Program-made: the position numbers and the translations under genes
From: CBFGTV01 sp965652145
GTDB lineage: Bacteria > Bacillota > Clostridia > Peptostreptococcales > Natronincolaceae
NCBI GenBank assembly: GCA_965652145.1
Contig: CBFGTV010000012.1
Span: 1-64,000, forward strand
DNA: 64,000 nucleotides
Reading direction: 5' to 3'
Notes under the pieces: model-generated
Seen by the model: only the letters and a program-made list of their open reading frames with translations
Told to the model about the DNA's origin: nothing
Database searches by the model: none
Shown: positions 7,980 to 18,036 of the stretch, in pieces
Numbering within the stretch: position 1 is the stretch's first letter
Layout of the letters: each line of letters opens with the position of its first letter

Positions 7980-9068
7980 ATGGAATTTATAATTAATTTA
8001 CAGCTTTTTTCAGAGGAAAAGACAGAAAAAGCAACCCCTAAAAAGCTGAGGGAATCAAGGGAAAAGGGGCAGGTTCTGCAAAGTAAGGAAATTAACTCAG
8101 CCACGATGCTGCTGGGAGCCTTTGCAGTTGTTAGCTTTGCAGGTGGATTTATAGGAAATTCAATGCTAAAGCTTACCCAATTTGTTTATCAGGATTATTT
8201 GAGTCTAGACTATATATTTTCTCAAAGAAACCTTTTACAATTGATGACCACAGCCCTCATTTATATTTTGGTACTATCCCTGCCCATTGCCGGGATATGC
8301 CTGATAATTGGACTGGTAAGCAGTTATATGCAGGTTGGCTTTTTATTTACCACAAAGCCACTGGGGATAAAATTCAGCAAGCTGAATCCCATAGAAGGCT
8401 TTAAAAGAATGTTTTCTTTGAAGTCCCTGGTGGAGCTGGTAAAATCCTTTATTAAAATTGTGGCTGTTGGTTATGTGGTTTTAAGCTATGCCAGGGGCCA
8501 GATTAGCACAATCTTAAACACCATAGAAATGAATGTAGAGAGCATTGTCACAACATTATCAGATATTGCCATTGGAATTGGCTATCGGGCCGGTTTGGTA
8601 CTGGTATTTCTAGCCATATTAGATTATATGTACCAAAAATATGATTACGAAAAGCAAATGAAGATGACAAAACAGGAAATTAAAGAGGAATATAAGCAGA
8701 CTGAAGGGAATCCTCAGATTAAATCGAAGATTCGTGAAAAACAACGTCAAATTTCAATGAGAAGAATGATGCAAGAGGTACCAAAGGCCGATGTGATAAT
8801 TACCAACCCAACTCACTTCGCCATTGCCGTTAAATATGATCCCCACCAGGCACAGGCCCCCAAGGTCTTGGCCAAGGGACAGGATCTAATTGCACAGCAA
8901 ATTAAAAAAATAGCCATGGAAAATGACGTGCCAATTGTAGAAAATAAACAATTAGCCCGAACATTATATGATGTGGTGGACATAGGAGATACCATTCCAC
9001 CAGACTTGTATCAGGCAGTGGCAGAGGTCCTTGCCTATGTATACCAAATGAACAAAAAGAAGGTCTAA
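7980..9068 (+). CDS. flhB: flagellar type III export switch protein FlhB
   Basis: FlhB switches export specificity from rod/hook to filament substrates. The 362-residue protein has an N-terminal export segment (TEKATPKKLRESREKGQV), four membrane helices, and a cytoplasmic domain with the self-cleaving motif Asn276-Pro-Thr-His279. The start at ATG 7980 lies 4 nt after fliR and is preceded by AAAGGGA; a longer frame from 7920 runs back into fliR and is unlikely. All features for normal autocleavage are present. Confidence 0.96.
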   Translation: MEFIINLQLFSEEKTEKATPKKLRESREKGQVLQSKEINSATMLLGAFAVVSFAGGFIGNSMLKLTQFVYQDYLSLDYIFSQRNLLQLMTTALIYILVLSLPIAGICLIIGLVSSYMQVGFLFTTKPLGIKFSKLNPIEGFKRMFSLKSLVELVKSFIKIVAVGYVVLSYARGQISTILNTIEMNVESIVTTLSDIAIGIGYRAGLVLVFLAILDYMYQKYDYEKQMKMTKQEIKEEYKQTEGNPQIKSKIREKQRQISMRRMMQEVPKADVIITNPTHFAIAVKYDPHQAQAPKVLAKGQDLIAQQIKKIAMENDVPIVENKQLARTLYDVVDIGDTIPPDLYQAVAEVLAYVYQMNKKKV

Positions 9069-9081
9069 GGGGGGTCAGTAA

Positions 9082-11106
9082 ATGAAATTTGGAGACATTT
9101 TAGTTGTGCTTGCTGTGATAGCCATTGTAATCATTATAATCATCCCCATTCCATTAGGAGCCTTGGATGTATTATTAAGCTTTAATATTTCATTGGCGCT
9201 GCTGGTTCTGGTCATAGCCATGTATACAGAAGAAGCATTAGATTTTTCGATATTTCCTTCATTGTTGCTATTGACAACCCTATTTCGGCTGGCGCTGAAT
9301 ATTACCACCACTCGATACATCCTTACCTCTGGGAATGCAGGAGGGTTAATCGATACCTTTGGAGACTTTGTTATGCAGGGGAATGCAGTGGTAGGTTTTA
9401 TTGTCTTTTTAATCATTATGATCGTTCAATTCCTGGTCATTACAAAGGGGTCAGAGCGGGTTTCAGAGGTGGCAGCCAGATTTACACTGGATGCCATGCC
9501 CGGAAAGCAGATGGCTATTGATGCTGACCTGAATGCCGGTTTGATAGATGATAGAGAAGCTAGGGAACGAAGGAAAAAGGTTCAGCGGGAGGCCGACTTC
9601 TATGGGGCCATGGACGGAGCCAGTAAATTCGTGAAGGGTGATGCCATAGCAGGTATCGTTATTACAATCATCAATATATTAGCCGGATTTGTGATTGGAT
9701 GGATGGGAGGTCTGGATTTAGGGTCGGCCATACAAAAATATACCCTGCTAACCGTAGGTGACGGTCTTGCCAGTCAAATTCCAGCCCTGTTAATTTCTAC
9801 TGCCACCGGTATTGTCGTAACCAGATCCGCCTCTGAAGGAAGCATGGGCAATGATCTGATTAAGCAGTTATTTAAGCAGCCTAAAATTATGTTCATTATT
9901 TCAGGTGTATTGGCAGCTTTAGCCCTTACTCCCCTTCCCAATGTACCCTTCTTTTTCGTTTCAGCAATTTTCCTGGTTCAGGGAATGCGAATGCGAAAAG
10001 CCAGTATGGAGGAAGAATTTGATCATATTACTGATGAAGTTGATGAGGCAGTTGAAGAAAGAAGAAGGCCCGAAAATGTCTTACCGCTGTTAAATATTGA
10101 CCCCATTGAGCTGGAATTTGGTTATGGAATTATTCCCCTGGCCGATGCCAATCAAGGGGGAGACCTCTTTGATCGTTTGGTCATGATTCGAAGGCAGGTG
10201 GCAATGGAGCTAGGTATTATTGTTCCTATGATCCGCCTTCGAGATAATATACAGCTGGAGCCCAATCAATATATTATTAAAATTAAAGGAATTGAGATTA
10301 GTAACGGAGAAATTATGTTTGACCACTATTTGGCCATGAATCCCGGAATGGCCGATGGAGAGCTGGAGGGAGTCGACACCACTGAACCGGCCTTTGGGCT
10401 TCCTGCAAAATGGATCAATGAGCAGGAAAGGGAAAAGGCTGAGGTGCTTGGCTATACAGTGGTAGACCCGCCATCAATTATTGCTACCCATTTAACAGAA
10501 ATCATTAAACGCCAGTCCCATGAATTACTGGGTCGTCAAGAGGTGAAGCAGCTAATTGATAATGTCAGAGAGAGTCAACCGGCTCTGGTTGATGAACTGG
10601 TTCCTGGGCAGTTAAGCCTTGGTGATATTCAAAAAGTCTTGAAAAATCTTCTGAAGGAAGGGGTTTCCATCAGGAATATGGTTACGATTTTAGAGACCCT
10701 GGCAGACTATTCAAATCTGACGAGAGATACAGATATGCTGACGGAATATGTTAGACAGGCCCTGGCAAAGGTGATTACCAAGCAATTTATCACCAATCAG
10801 CCAACCAAGGTTATAACACTGGATCAAAGTCTGGAGCAAAAGATCATTGATTCGATACAACAGACAGATCGAGGCAATTTTATTTCCATCGACCCGGATA
10901 TCGTCCAAAGATTACTCTCGAACCTTTCATATCAAATTCAAAAACTGACAAATTTGGGAGAGCAGCCTATTATTATAACTGCCCCTGTGGTCAGGTTATA
11001 TTTTAAACGATTAACAGAACAATTGACCTCTGATTTAGTGGTATTGTCCTATAATGAAGTTGATCCAACAGTTGAAATTCAATCTATAGGGATGGTGAAT
11101 ATTTAA
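9082..11106 (+). CDS. flhA: flagellar type III export protein FlhA
   Basis: FlhA is the large membrane component of the export apparatus; its cytoplasmic ring docks chaperone-substrate complexes. The 674 residues comprise about eight membrane helices (1-310) including the conserved cytoplasmic FHIPEP region (residues about 140-200, with FTLDAMPGKQMAIDADLNAG), then a linker and the cytoplasmic domain (330-674). Length is typical. The stop codon overlaps the flhF start by one base (TAATG). Confidence 0.97.
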   Translation: MKFGDILVVLAVIAIVIIIIIPIPLGALDVLLSFNISLALLVLVIAMYTEEALDFSIFPSLLLLTTLFRLALNITTTRYILTSGNAGGLIDTFGDFVMQGNAVVGFIVFLIIMIVQFLVITKGSERVSEVAARFTLDAMPGKQMAIDADLNAGLIDDREARERRKKVQREADFYGAMDGASKFVKGDAIAGIVITIINILAGFVIGWMGGLDLGSAIQKYTLLTVGDGLASQIPALLISTATGIVVTRSASEGSMGNDLIKQLFKQPKIMFIISGVLAALALTPLPNVPFFFVSAIFLVQGMRMRKASMEEEFDHITDEVDEAVEERRRPENVLPLLNIDPIELEFGYGIIPLADANQGGDLFDRLVMIRRQVAMELGIIVPMIRLRDNIQLEPNQYIIKIKGIEISNGEIMFDHYLAMNPGMADGELEGVDTTEPAFGLPAKWINEQEREKAEVLGYTVVDPPSIIATHLTEIIKRQSHELLGRQEVKQLIDNVRESQPALVDELVPGQLSLGDIQKVLKNLLKEGVSIRNMVTILETLADYSNLTRDTDMLTEYVRQALAKVITKQFITNQPTKVITLDQSLEQKIIDSIQQTDRGNFISIDPDIVQRLLSNLSYQIQKLTNLGEQPIIITAPVVRLYFKRLTEQLTSDLVVLSYNEVDPTVEIQSIGMVNI

Positions 11107-12251
11107 TGAAGGTCAAAAAATTCAATGGGGCAGATAATCATGAGGCCATGATGAAGGTAAGACAAGAGCTGGGTCCGGAGGCTGTCATTTTACATCAACG
11201 AAAAATAAAGCCAAAGGGCCTCTTTGGCTATTTTAAAAAGCCGATGATCGAAATCGTGGCTGCTGTGGAAGGGCCCGTTGAGTCCATGCCTAAAAATGAA
11301 CCTCGGCTTCCCGAGGATGCCCTAAAGGCAAGGCTCCCCAAGAAAAATCTGGGGAACACCTCTGGAGGAGAGATTTCAAAGGAAATATTTGAAATCAAAA
11401 GTATGCTGTCTTCGGTGGTGAAAAGGGTTAATCAGGAGGAACTGGCTGAATCAATCAAAGGCCTTGGAAATCCAGAACTGGAAAATATATTCTACCTATT
11501 GAAGGAGCAGGAACTAGAACCTGAAATTATAGATAAAATCATGAAGGAACTGGCGGTTTATGTAACTAATGCCGAAGATAAAAGCCTTATTGATAAAAAT
11601 GTACTTCATGGCAGAATGATGAAGCTGATTGATCAGTATTTTATTGAGCCCTCAGAAGTTAAAAATACCAAGGTGATATTCTTTGTCGGTCCAACGGGGG
11701 TGGGAAAAACCACTACCATTGCGAAACTGGCGGCCCAGTTTGCAATCAGTGAAGGAAAGCAAATCGGCTTTATTAGTGCCGATACCTATCGAATTGCTGC
11801 TGTAGAGCAATTAAAAATCTATAGCGATATTTTAGATATACCCGTTGAGGTAATTTATCAGCCTGAAGAAATCCATGGGGCCCTTGAGCGCTTACAGCAT
11901 AAGGATGTCATCATGGTGGATACCGCCGGCAGAAGTCATCGTAACCATGAGCAGATGCAAGAGCTAAAGCAGCTATTAAATCAGGTGGATGAAAAAGAAG
12001 TCTATTTGGTCGTTAGCTGTACATCAAAAAATAACGACATTAAAGAAATTATAAATGCATATCAGTTTCTAGAGGATTATAAATTTATATTTACAAAGCT
12101 AGATGAAGCCACAACCTATGGAAGCATATTGAATACTACTATGCAGACCCATAGGCCTGTTTCGTTTATTACAACGGGCCAAAGTGTACCCGATGACATT
12201 GAGGAAACAAATATTGAAAAAGTCATAAGCCTTTTAATGAAGGAGGCTTAA
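11106..12251 (+). CDS. flhF: flagellar placement GTPase FlhF (SRP-type)
   Basis: FlhF is an SRP54/FtsY-like GTPase that controls position and number of flagella. The 381-residue protein has a divergent N-terminal B domain, a short N domain and a C-terminal G domain with the P-loop GPTGVGKTTT at about 195-204, DTAGRS and TKLDE. It is followed after 4 nt by flhG, whose product stimulates its GTPase, so the pair is complete. Confidence 0.95.
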   Translation: MKVKKFNGADNHEAMMKVRQELGPEAVILHQRKIKPKGLFGYFKKPMIEIVAAVEGPVESMPKNEPRLPEDALKARLPKKNLGNTSGGEISKEIFEIKSMLSSVVKRVNQEELAESIKGLGNPELENIFYLLKEQELEPEIIDKIMKELAVYVTNAEDKSLIDKNVLHGRMMKLIDQYFIEPSEVKNTKVIFFVGPTGVGKTTTIAKLAAQFAISEGKQIGFISADTYRIAAVEQLKIYSDILDIPVEVIYQPEEIHGALERLQHKDVIMVDTAGRSHRNHEQMQELKQLLNQVDEKEVYLVVSCTSKNNDIKEIINAYQFLEDYKFIFTKLDEATTYGSILNTTMQTHRPVSFITTGQSVPDDIEETNIEKVISLLMKEA

Positions 12252-12255
12252 AGGC

Positions 12256-13155
12256 ATGAATGACCAGGCAGCAAGACTCAGAGAAATGATACAGCAAAAG
12301 AAGCGCTTAGACAAAATAAAAAATGATAAAGACAAATACCAAGAACAAATGCAGCCTAGAGTAATTTGTATTACCAGTGGCAAGGGAGGGGTGGGTAAAA
12401 CTAATTTCACCCTTAATTTAGCCATAGCCCTTAGTCAGCAAAATAAGCGAGTGGTCATTATCGATGCAGATTTGGGCCTTGCCAACATTGATGTGGTAAT
12501 GGGGGTATTGCCCAAATATTCACTATTAGATGTAATTAATGGGAACAAAACCCTAAAGGAAGTTGTCATTCAGGGCCCCAATGGCATTAAAATTGTTTCA
12601 GGAGGGTCTGGTATCCTGGATCTGATCGATATGTCCGGCGAAAAGCTTAAGGATTTAATTGAAAAGTTCAATGAGCTTAATCAAATGGCAGATATTATTT
12701 TGATCGATACCGGAGCGGGTCTTTCTAAATCGGTTTTATCCTTTGTTTTAGCGGCCCAGGAGGTGATTGTAGTCTGTACACCCGAACCCACTGCCGTCAC
12801 CGATGCCTATGCGATGATTAAAACCATCGGTTTGAAGGATTCCAACAAATGCCTTAGTTTACTGGTCAATCGTGTGGAAAGTATAAAGGAAGGAAAAATG
12901 ACCTTTGAAAAACTACAGAATGTCAGCAGCAGATTTTTAAATATAAAGCTTGAAAAGCTGGGTTATTTGTCAGAGGACATACATGTCAGCAGGTCTGTTA
13001 AGCTTCAAAAGCCATTTTTATTACAATACCCCAGAAGTGTTGTCAGTAAAAATATAGAAATTATTGCCCAGAGGCTTTTAGATAAAGATGTACCGGTTGA
13101 TTCCTCCGGTGATGCCAAGGGCTTTTTTAATCGGGTAATCAGCTTATTCAGATAG
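12256..13155 (+). CDS. flhG: flagellar number regulator FlhG (MinD-like ATPase)
   Basis: FlhG (YlxH in B. subtilis) is a MinD/ParA-like ATPase that limits flagellar number with FlhF. The N-terminal DQAARLR at residues 3-9 is the conserved DQAxxLR element known to activate FlhF. The deviant Walker A motif GKGGVGKTNF is at about 43-52, followed by IIDADLGLANID. The protein is 299 residues, normal for the family, with a C-terminal membrane-targeting region. Confidence 0.95.
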   Translation: MNDQAARLREMIQQKKRLDKIKNDKDKYQEQMQPRVICITSGKGGVGKTNFTLNLAIALSQQNKRVVIIDADLGLANIDVVMGVLPKYSLLDVINGNKTLKEVVIQGPNGIKIVSGGSGILDLIDMSGEKLKDLIEKFNELNQMADIILIDTGAGLSKSVLSFVLAAQEVIVVCTPEPTAVTDAYAMIKTIGLKDSNKCLSLLVNRVESIKEGKMTFEKLQNVSSRFLNIKLEKLGYLSEDIHVSRSVKLQKPFLLQYPRSVVSKNIEIIAQRLLDKDVPVDSSGDAKGFFNRVISLFR

Positions 13156-13165
13156 GAGTGAGGTT

Positions 13166-13810
13166 ATGGATATTGCCGCAGAGCTAAAAATTGGAGACAA
13201 ACTTGAGATTCAAATCACGTCAGAGGATCAAGAAGTAAGTCCTATTGTCAGTCAAGTGGTAGACCTTAAGGAAAATCGTATTTTTATTGTAAATCCCATG
13301 AAGCAGGGTTCGGTATACGCTTTAAGGAAGGGACAAAGAATTAAAGTGATTTTTTACCGTGGAGAAAAAGGAATTTTTAGGTTTACTGCAGAAATAAAAG
13401 GTAAACTGGAGAAAAATCTTACCATTTATGAAATTGTTCCCATTGAGGAAGCAGAAAAAATCCAAAGAAGATACTTTTATCGTTTTGAAGTGGTAAAAAG
13501 GGTATTAATAAAAGAAAGAAGTGCTTCGGAGGAATACACTGCTGTCACCAAAGACATAAGCGGCGGAGGAATGAAGCTGTATTGCAAAAAGTCCTTTAAG
13601 CTGGGAACCGTGGTTTCATGCAGGGTGTTTTTGGATGAAGAGGAGGAAACCTTTGTAAGTGGAGAGGTTGTACGATCTGAATTTGATCCGGAGGTAAGGG
13701 AATACATATTGGGAATTAACTTTACAGACATTCGGGAATCCACAAGAAACCGAATTGTATCCTTCATATTTGAAAAGCAAAGATTACTCAGGAAAAAAGG
13801 ACTGATTTAA
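13166..13810 (+). CDS. PilZ-domain c-di-GMP effector, YcgR/MotI-like flagellar brake
   Basis: The 214-residue protein has an N-terminal YcgR-N (PilZN) domain and a C-terminal PilZ domain. Both c-di-GMP-binding motifs are visible: RYFYR (RxxxR) at about 97-101 and DISGGG (D/NxSxxG) at about 131-136. Proteins of this type bind c-di-GMP and slow or disengage the flagellar motor (YcgR in enterobacteria, MotI in B. subtilis). Its place between flhG and cheB, with the next ATG directly after its stop, ties c-di-GMP control to this operon. The direct target here is inferred. Confidence 0.85.
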   Translation: MDIAAELKIGDKLEIQITSEDQEVSPIVSQVVDLKENRIFIVNPMKQGSVYALRKGQRIKVIFYRGEKGIFRFTAEIKGKLEKNLTIYEIVPIEEAEKIQRRYFYRFEVVKRVLIKERSASEEYTAVTKDISGGGMKLYCKKSFKLGTVVSCRVFLDEEEETFVSGEVVRSEFDPEVREYILGINFTDIRESTRNRIVSFIFEKQRLLRKKGLI

Positions 13811-14905
13811 ATGACTTTAGCTAAGGAGCCCATAAAGGTACTGGTTGTAGATGATTCCGCCTTTATGAGAAAAATCATATCCGATATGTTAAGCAGTGAT
13901 CCCCATATTCAGGTTGTAGGGATTGCAAGGAATGGGCAAGAGGCCATTGAAAAGGTACAGACCTTAAAACCTCATATTGTAACAATGGATGTTGAAATGC
14001 CCCTTATGAATGGCCTGGAGGCCTTAAAAAAAATAATGGAGCTTGCCCCATTGCCGGTGGTCATGCTTAGCAGTCTAACGTCGGAGGGGGCAAATGCCAC
14101 AATCATGGCCCTGGAAGCGGGGGCCGTGGACTTTATTCAAAAGCCTTCCAGTGTCTTTATGATTAATGCAGAATCAGTTAAGAAGGAACTGCTGCAAAAA
14201 ATAAAGGTAGCATCCACTGTTAAACCCCAGGTGAAGCTCAAACAGGCTTCTATACCAGAAAGAAACATACTGGCAGGGAAGATCTTCAATACCGGAACCC
14301 GTAAGCAGGTAAGTACTAAGGAAGGTTTTCCCATTGTAGCCATTGGTACTTCCACTGGAGGCCCAAGGGCTCTACAGTCAGTGATTCCTTTAATTCCTGG
14401 TGACACCCAGGCCGCCTTTCTGGTGGTACAACATATGCCCCCCGGCTTTACCAAATCCTTGGCTGATCGGCTAAATAATATTTCAACAATAACCGTTAAG
14501 GAGGCTGAGGATGGGGAAAGAATTTTACCGGCAACAGCCTATATTGCGCCGGGAGACGCACACCTGGAAGTAAAGCAAAATCAACAAAGCCAGATGGTAA
14601 TTCATTTATCCAAAAGTCCCCCAGTCTCAGGGCATCGACCCTCTGCTGATGTGATGTATACCTCTTTGACCAATATAACGGATCGGAACATTATTGCCGT
14701 TATTATGACGGGAATGGGCTCCGATGGGGCCAAGGGGCTAAAGCTGTTGAAGGAGAAAAATGAGGCAATCATTTTGGCCCAGGATGAAGCCACCTGTGTA
14801 GTCTACGGTATGCCAAAAAGTGCAGTAAAATTGGGAATAGTAGATGCAGTAATTCCCCTAGATGAAATAGCAAATTCAATACTAAATAGGTTGGAGGTGT
14901 TGTAA
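13811..14905 (+). CDS. cheB: chemotaxis protein-glutamate methylesterase CheB
   Basis: CheB demethylates and deamidates chemoreceptors after phosphorylation by CheA. The N-terminal receiver domain (about 8-130) has Asp14/Asp15, phospho-acceptor Asp60 and a KP motif; the C-terminal methylesterase domain (about 175-360) carries the catalytic serine in GTSTGGP, the histidine in QHMPPGFT and the aspartate region MTGMGSDGA. The 364-residue length is standard. cheB, cheA and cheW are consecutive and nearly abutting. No cheR is present in this window. Confidence 0.97.
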   Translation: MTLAKEPIKVLVVDDSAFMRKIISDMLSSDPHIQVVGIARNGQEAIEKVQTLKPHIVTMDVEMPLMNGLEALKKIMELAPLPVVMLSSLTSEGANATIMALEAGAVDFIQKPSSVFMINAESVKKELLQKIKVASTVKPQVKLKQASIPERNILAGKIFNTGTRKQVSTKEGFPIVAIGTSTGGPRALQSVIPLIPGDTQAAFLVVQHMPPGFTKSLADRLNNISTITVKEAEDGERILPATAYIAPGDAHLEVKQNQQSQMVIHLSKSPPVSGHRPSADVMYTSLTNITDRNIIAVIMTGMGSDGAKGLKLLKEKNEAIILAQDEATCVVYGMPKSAVKLGIVDAVIPLDEIANSILNRLEVL

Positions 14906-16939
14906 ATGGATATGAACCAATATCTGGACATATTTATTGAAGAGTCAAAGGAGCATTTGCAAAGTATGAATCAAATACTACTGCAAATGGAAAATGCTCC
15001 TGACGATATTAATATGATTAATGAAATTTTTAGAATTGCCCACACCTTAAAGGGAATGTCGGGTACCATGGGCTTTCAAAATATTGCCCACCTGACCCAC
15101 GAAATGGAAAATGTACTGGATTTTATTCGAAGCGGAAAAATGAAGATTCAGGCCAATATCATAGATATACTCTTTATGTGCTTCGATGAGCTGGAAAACT
15201 ACATCAATCTGGTGGAATCCACAGGAGGGGAAGGAGAAAATACATCAGAGGGACTTATTCAAATGCTGGCTGATTTAAAGGATGGAAAGTCGGTAGATGG
15301 AGGCAGGCAGGGGAATTCTCCCCAGGGAAGCGTCAAGCAAGCAGCAGCCATAGAGAATATTCAGGTGAGTGAATATGTTCATAACGTTATTGAAAAAGCG
15401 CTGCAGCAGGAATTAAACGCCTATTTTGTAAAGGTTACCCTCGACAGCAAATGTATGCTCAAATCAGCCAGGGCCTATATCATTATCAATTCATTAGAAA
15501 AATTGGCAGAAATTATCTATTCTAATCCAAGTATTGAAGATATTGAAGATGAAAAATTTGATTTAACCTTTGAATTAATCCTCGTTACCAAGGTGGATGA
15601 GAAGCTATTACATAAAGACTTGGGTGAAATTTCGGAAATAGATAAAATAGAAATCATTGATTTATCAGGAAATCATTCCTTTGAAATTGAGGACAAGCCG
15701 GAAAAAGCTATGGCAGCCGGAGTACAGTCAGCACCAGATGGACCCATGGCCTCGGCAAAGAACGAAGAAAATAAAACAAAACGCAATAAAACGGGCAAAA
15801 CCGTCAGGGTCGATATTGACCGTCTAGATAATCTAATGAATTTGGTAAGTGAGCTGATCATTATCAAGACCAGGCTGGAGGATATTGACGATTCAAGGGA
15901 AACCGGCCAAAACATGCATGATGCTATTGAATATCTGGAAAGGATCACCACCAGCCTCCATGATGCCGTAATGAAGGTCAGAATGGTTCCCATTGAGCGG
16001 GTGTTCAACCGGTTTCCTAGAATGGTAAGGGATTTGTCAAAGGAGCTGGGGAAAGATATATCCCTTTTTATGTCAGGGGAAGAAACCGAAGTGGATCGAA
16101 CAGTAATTGATGAAATAGGTGACCCTTTAATTCATTTAATAAGAAATTCCATTGACCATGGCATTGAAGACCCCGAAACCAGAATAAAGGCTTCAAAGCC
16201 TGCTAACGGAACCGTAAAGCTGGTAGCCTATCCCGATGGCAACAGTGTTGTGATTGAGGCAGAGGATGACGGCAGGGGTATCGACATTGAAAAGGTGAAG
16301 ACCAAGGGGATTGAAAGGGGAATCATCACGCCGCAGCAGGCCCAAATAATGGAGGATAAAGACATTATTCAGCTTTTATTTCACCCTGGCTTTAGTACCG
16401 CAGATAAAATCTCTGATATTTCCGGCAGGGGCGTGGGGTTAGACGTGGTAAAGACAAAGATAGAATCCCTTGGTGGTGTAGTTGAGGTGGATACCAAGAC
16501 CGGTAAGGGCTCTAAATTTGTTATTCGACTACCCTTGACCCTGGCAATTATTCAGGCCCTTCTTGTCAATGTTGGAACAGAAAAATATGCTATTCCCCTT
16601 AATACCATAAAAGAAATTACCACCGTTCCTTCCAGAGACATTAGAAAGGTTCAGAATAACGAGGTGGTGCTGTATCGTAATCACACCCTGCCAATCCTCA
16701 GGTTATCAAGGCTGTTAGATATAAAGTCCCAGCGTGAGGATGATGAAGACTACGTAATTGTGATTGTGAAAAAGGGTGACAAAACCGCTGGGCTGGTGGT
16801 TGATGATTTAATCGGACAGCAGGAAATCGTCATAAAATCTCTGGGCAGGTTCCTTTCAAGTATTAAGGCAATCGCTGGGGCAACTATATTGGGTAATGGT
16901 TCTGTGGCGCTGATTGTAGACACTAATTCTTTCTTTTAG
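14906..16939 (+). CDS. cheA: chemotaxis histidine kinase CheA
   Basis: CheA is the cytoplasmic kinase of the chemoreceptor array. Domains in order: P1 histidine phosphotransfer (1-120, with His46 in RIAHTLKGMSGTMG), a P2-like region that docks CheY/CheB (about 150-260), P3 dimerisation (about 300-360), P4 ATPase (about 360-545, with N box HLIRNSIDHGIE and DDGRGID) and P5 CheW-like domain (about 545-677). The length of 677 residues is typical. It follows cheB without a gap. Confidence 0.97.
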   Translation: MDMNQYLDIFIEESKEHLQSMNQILLQMENAPDDINMINEIFRIAHTLKGMSGTMGFQNIAHLTHEMENVLDFIRSGKMKIQANIIDILFMCFDELENYINLVESTGGEGENTSEGLIQMLADLKDGKSVDGGRQGNSPQGSVKQAAAIENIQVSEYVHNVIEKALQQELNAYFVKVTLDSKCMLKSARAYIIINSLEKLAEIIYSNPSIEDIEDEKFDLTFELILVTKVDEKLLHKDLGEISEIDKIEIIDLSGNHSFEIEDKPEKAMAAGVQSAPDGPMASAKNEENKTKRNKTGKTVRVDIDRLDNLMNLVSELIIIKTRLEDIDDSRETGQNMHDAIEYLERITTSLHDAVMKVRMVPIERVFNRFPRMVRDLSKELGKDISLFMSGEETEVDRTVIDEIGDPLIHLIRNSIDHGIEDPETRIKASKPANGTVKLVAYPDGNSVVIEAEDDGRGIDIEKVKTKGIERGIITPQQAQIMEDKDIIQLLFHPGFSTADKISDISGRGVGLDVVKTKIESLGGVVEVDTKTGKGSKFVIRLPLTLAIIQALLVNVGTEKYAIPLNTIKEITTVPSRDIRKVQNNEVVLYRNHTLPILRLSRLLDIKSQREDDEDYVIVIVKKGDKTAGLVVDDLIGQQEIVIKSLGRFLSSIKAIAGATILGNGSVALIVDTNSFF

Positions 16940-16951
16940 GGGGTGAATCCT

Positions 16952-17404
16952 TTGAATAATAATCTTGATAATAATAACCAATATGTGATCTTTAAATTAC
17001 AGGACGAAGACTATGGCATACCAATCAACTATGTTGAGACCATTGAAAAGATATCTGAAATTACAAGGGTTCCCAATGCACCCTACTATGTTAAGGGTGT
17101 AATCAATCTCCGGGGAGAGGTGGTGCCTGTGCTGGATTTAAGAAAGCGCTTCCAGTTCCCGGAAATTGAATTGAGTGAAGAATCCAGAATCATTATTTTA
17201 TCAATAGATGAAATGATTGTAGGAATTTTGGTAGACAGCTCTTCTGAGGTATTAACTATAGAAAATGAAGCCATTGATCATGCCTCTAATCTGATCAATA
17301 ACTTTGATGATGACTATATTAACGGTATCGGCAAGGTTCATGAAAGAATGATAATTATGGTGGATGCATTGAAAATTCTGGGAATATCCTCAGAAAATAA
17401 TTAA
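16952..17404 (+). CDS. cheW: chemotaxis coupling protein CheW
   Basis: CheW links chemoreceptors to CheA. The protein is a single CheW domain with characteristic YVETIEKISEITRVPNAP and GVINLRGEVVPVLDLR. I start it at TTG 16952, giving 150 residues, since AGGGGGTG at 16938-16945 is well spaced for it; the in-frame GTG at 16943 is part of that site. It sits 12 bases after cheA. Confidence 0.95.
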   Translation: MNNNLDNNNQYVIFKLQDEDYGIPINYVETIEKISEITRVPNAPYYVKGVINLRGEVVPVLDLRKRFQFPEIELSEESRIIILSIDEMIVGILVDSSSEVLTIENEAIDHASNLINNFDDDYINGIGKVHERMIIMVDALKILGISSENN

Positions 17405-17418
17405 GGTGGTGGCAAACC

Positions 17419-18036
17419 ATGGCATTTAGTTTAGAGGATTTAAACAACCTGTACTTGGATGTTTTAAGGGAAATCGGTAATATTGGTTCTGGAAATGCCG
17501 CTTCAGCCTTGGCAAAAATGATTCAAAAGAGAATTGACATGGATGTGCCCCATGTTAGAATATTAGACTTTGAGGAAGCTGCAACGGTATTGGGCGGTGA
17601 AGAAATCGTTGTGGCGGGCATTTATTTTCAATTGGAGGGGGACTTGGAAGGAAATATTATGTTTTTGATGGATATTTCCTCCTCAAAGATTTTAACTGGT
17701 ATGCTGATGGGAAGGGAAGAAAATGTTGGTGAACTGGATGAAATGGATCGCTCTGCCCTGCAGGAAATTGGTAATATATTGTCCGGCTCCTACATTTCGT
17801 CTCTATCAGCATTAACGGGTTTAGATTTAAAAATTTCCGTTCCTTCTCTTTGCATTGATATGGCAGGAGCGATTTTAAGTGTACCTGCAATTCAATTTTC
17901 CCAAACCTTTGATAAAGTTCTGTTGATTGAAACCACCTTGACAGAAGGCGATAACCGGGTAAAGGGTAATTTCTTTTTAATTCCTGACAGCGGCTCCTTT
18001 GAAAAGCTGCTGTCGAGCTTGGGAGTGTACAGTTAA
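17419..18036 (+). CDS. cheC: CheY-P phosphatase CheC
   Basis: CheC dephosphorylates CheY-P and is enhanced by CheD. The 205-residue protein has both active-site helices, REIGNIGSGNAASAL near residue 20 and LQEIGNILSGSYISSL near 115, each with the E-x2-N pair, so it should be active. Its stop overlaps the cheD ATG (TAATG), which fits their known function as a complex. Confidence 0.96.
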   Translation: MAFSLEDLNNLYLDVLREIGNIGSGNAASALAKMIQKRIDMDVPHVRILDFEEAATVLGGEEIVVAGIYFQLEGDLEGNIMFLMDISSSKILTGMLMGREENVGELDEMDRSALQEIGNILSGSYISSLSALTGLDLKISVPSLCIDMAGAILSVPAIQFSQTFDKVLLIETTLTEGDNRVKGNFFLIPDSGSFEKLLSSLGVYS

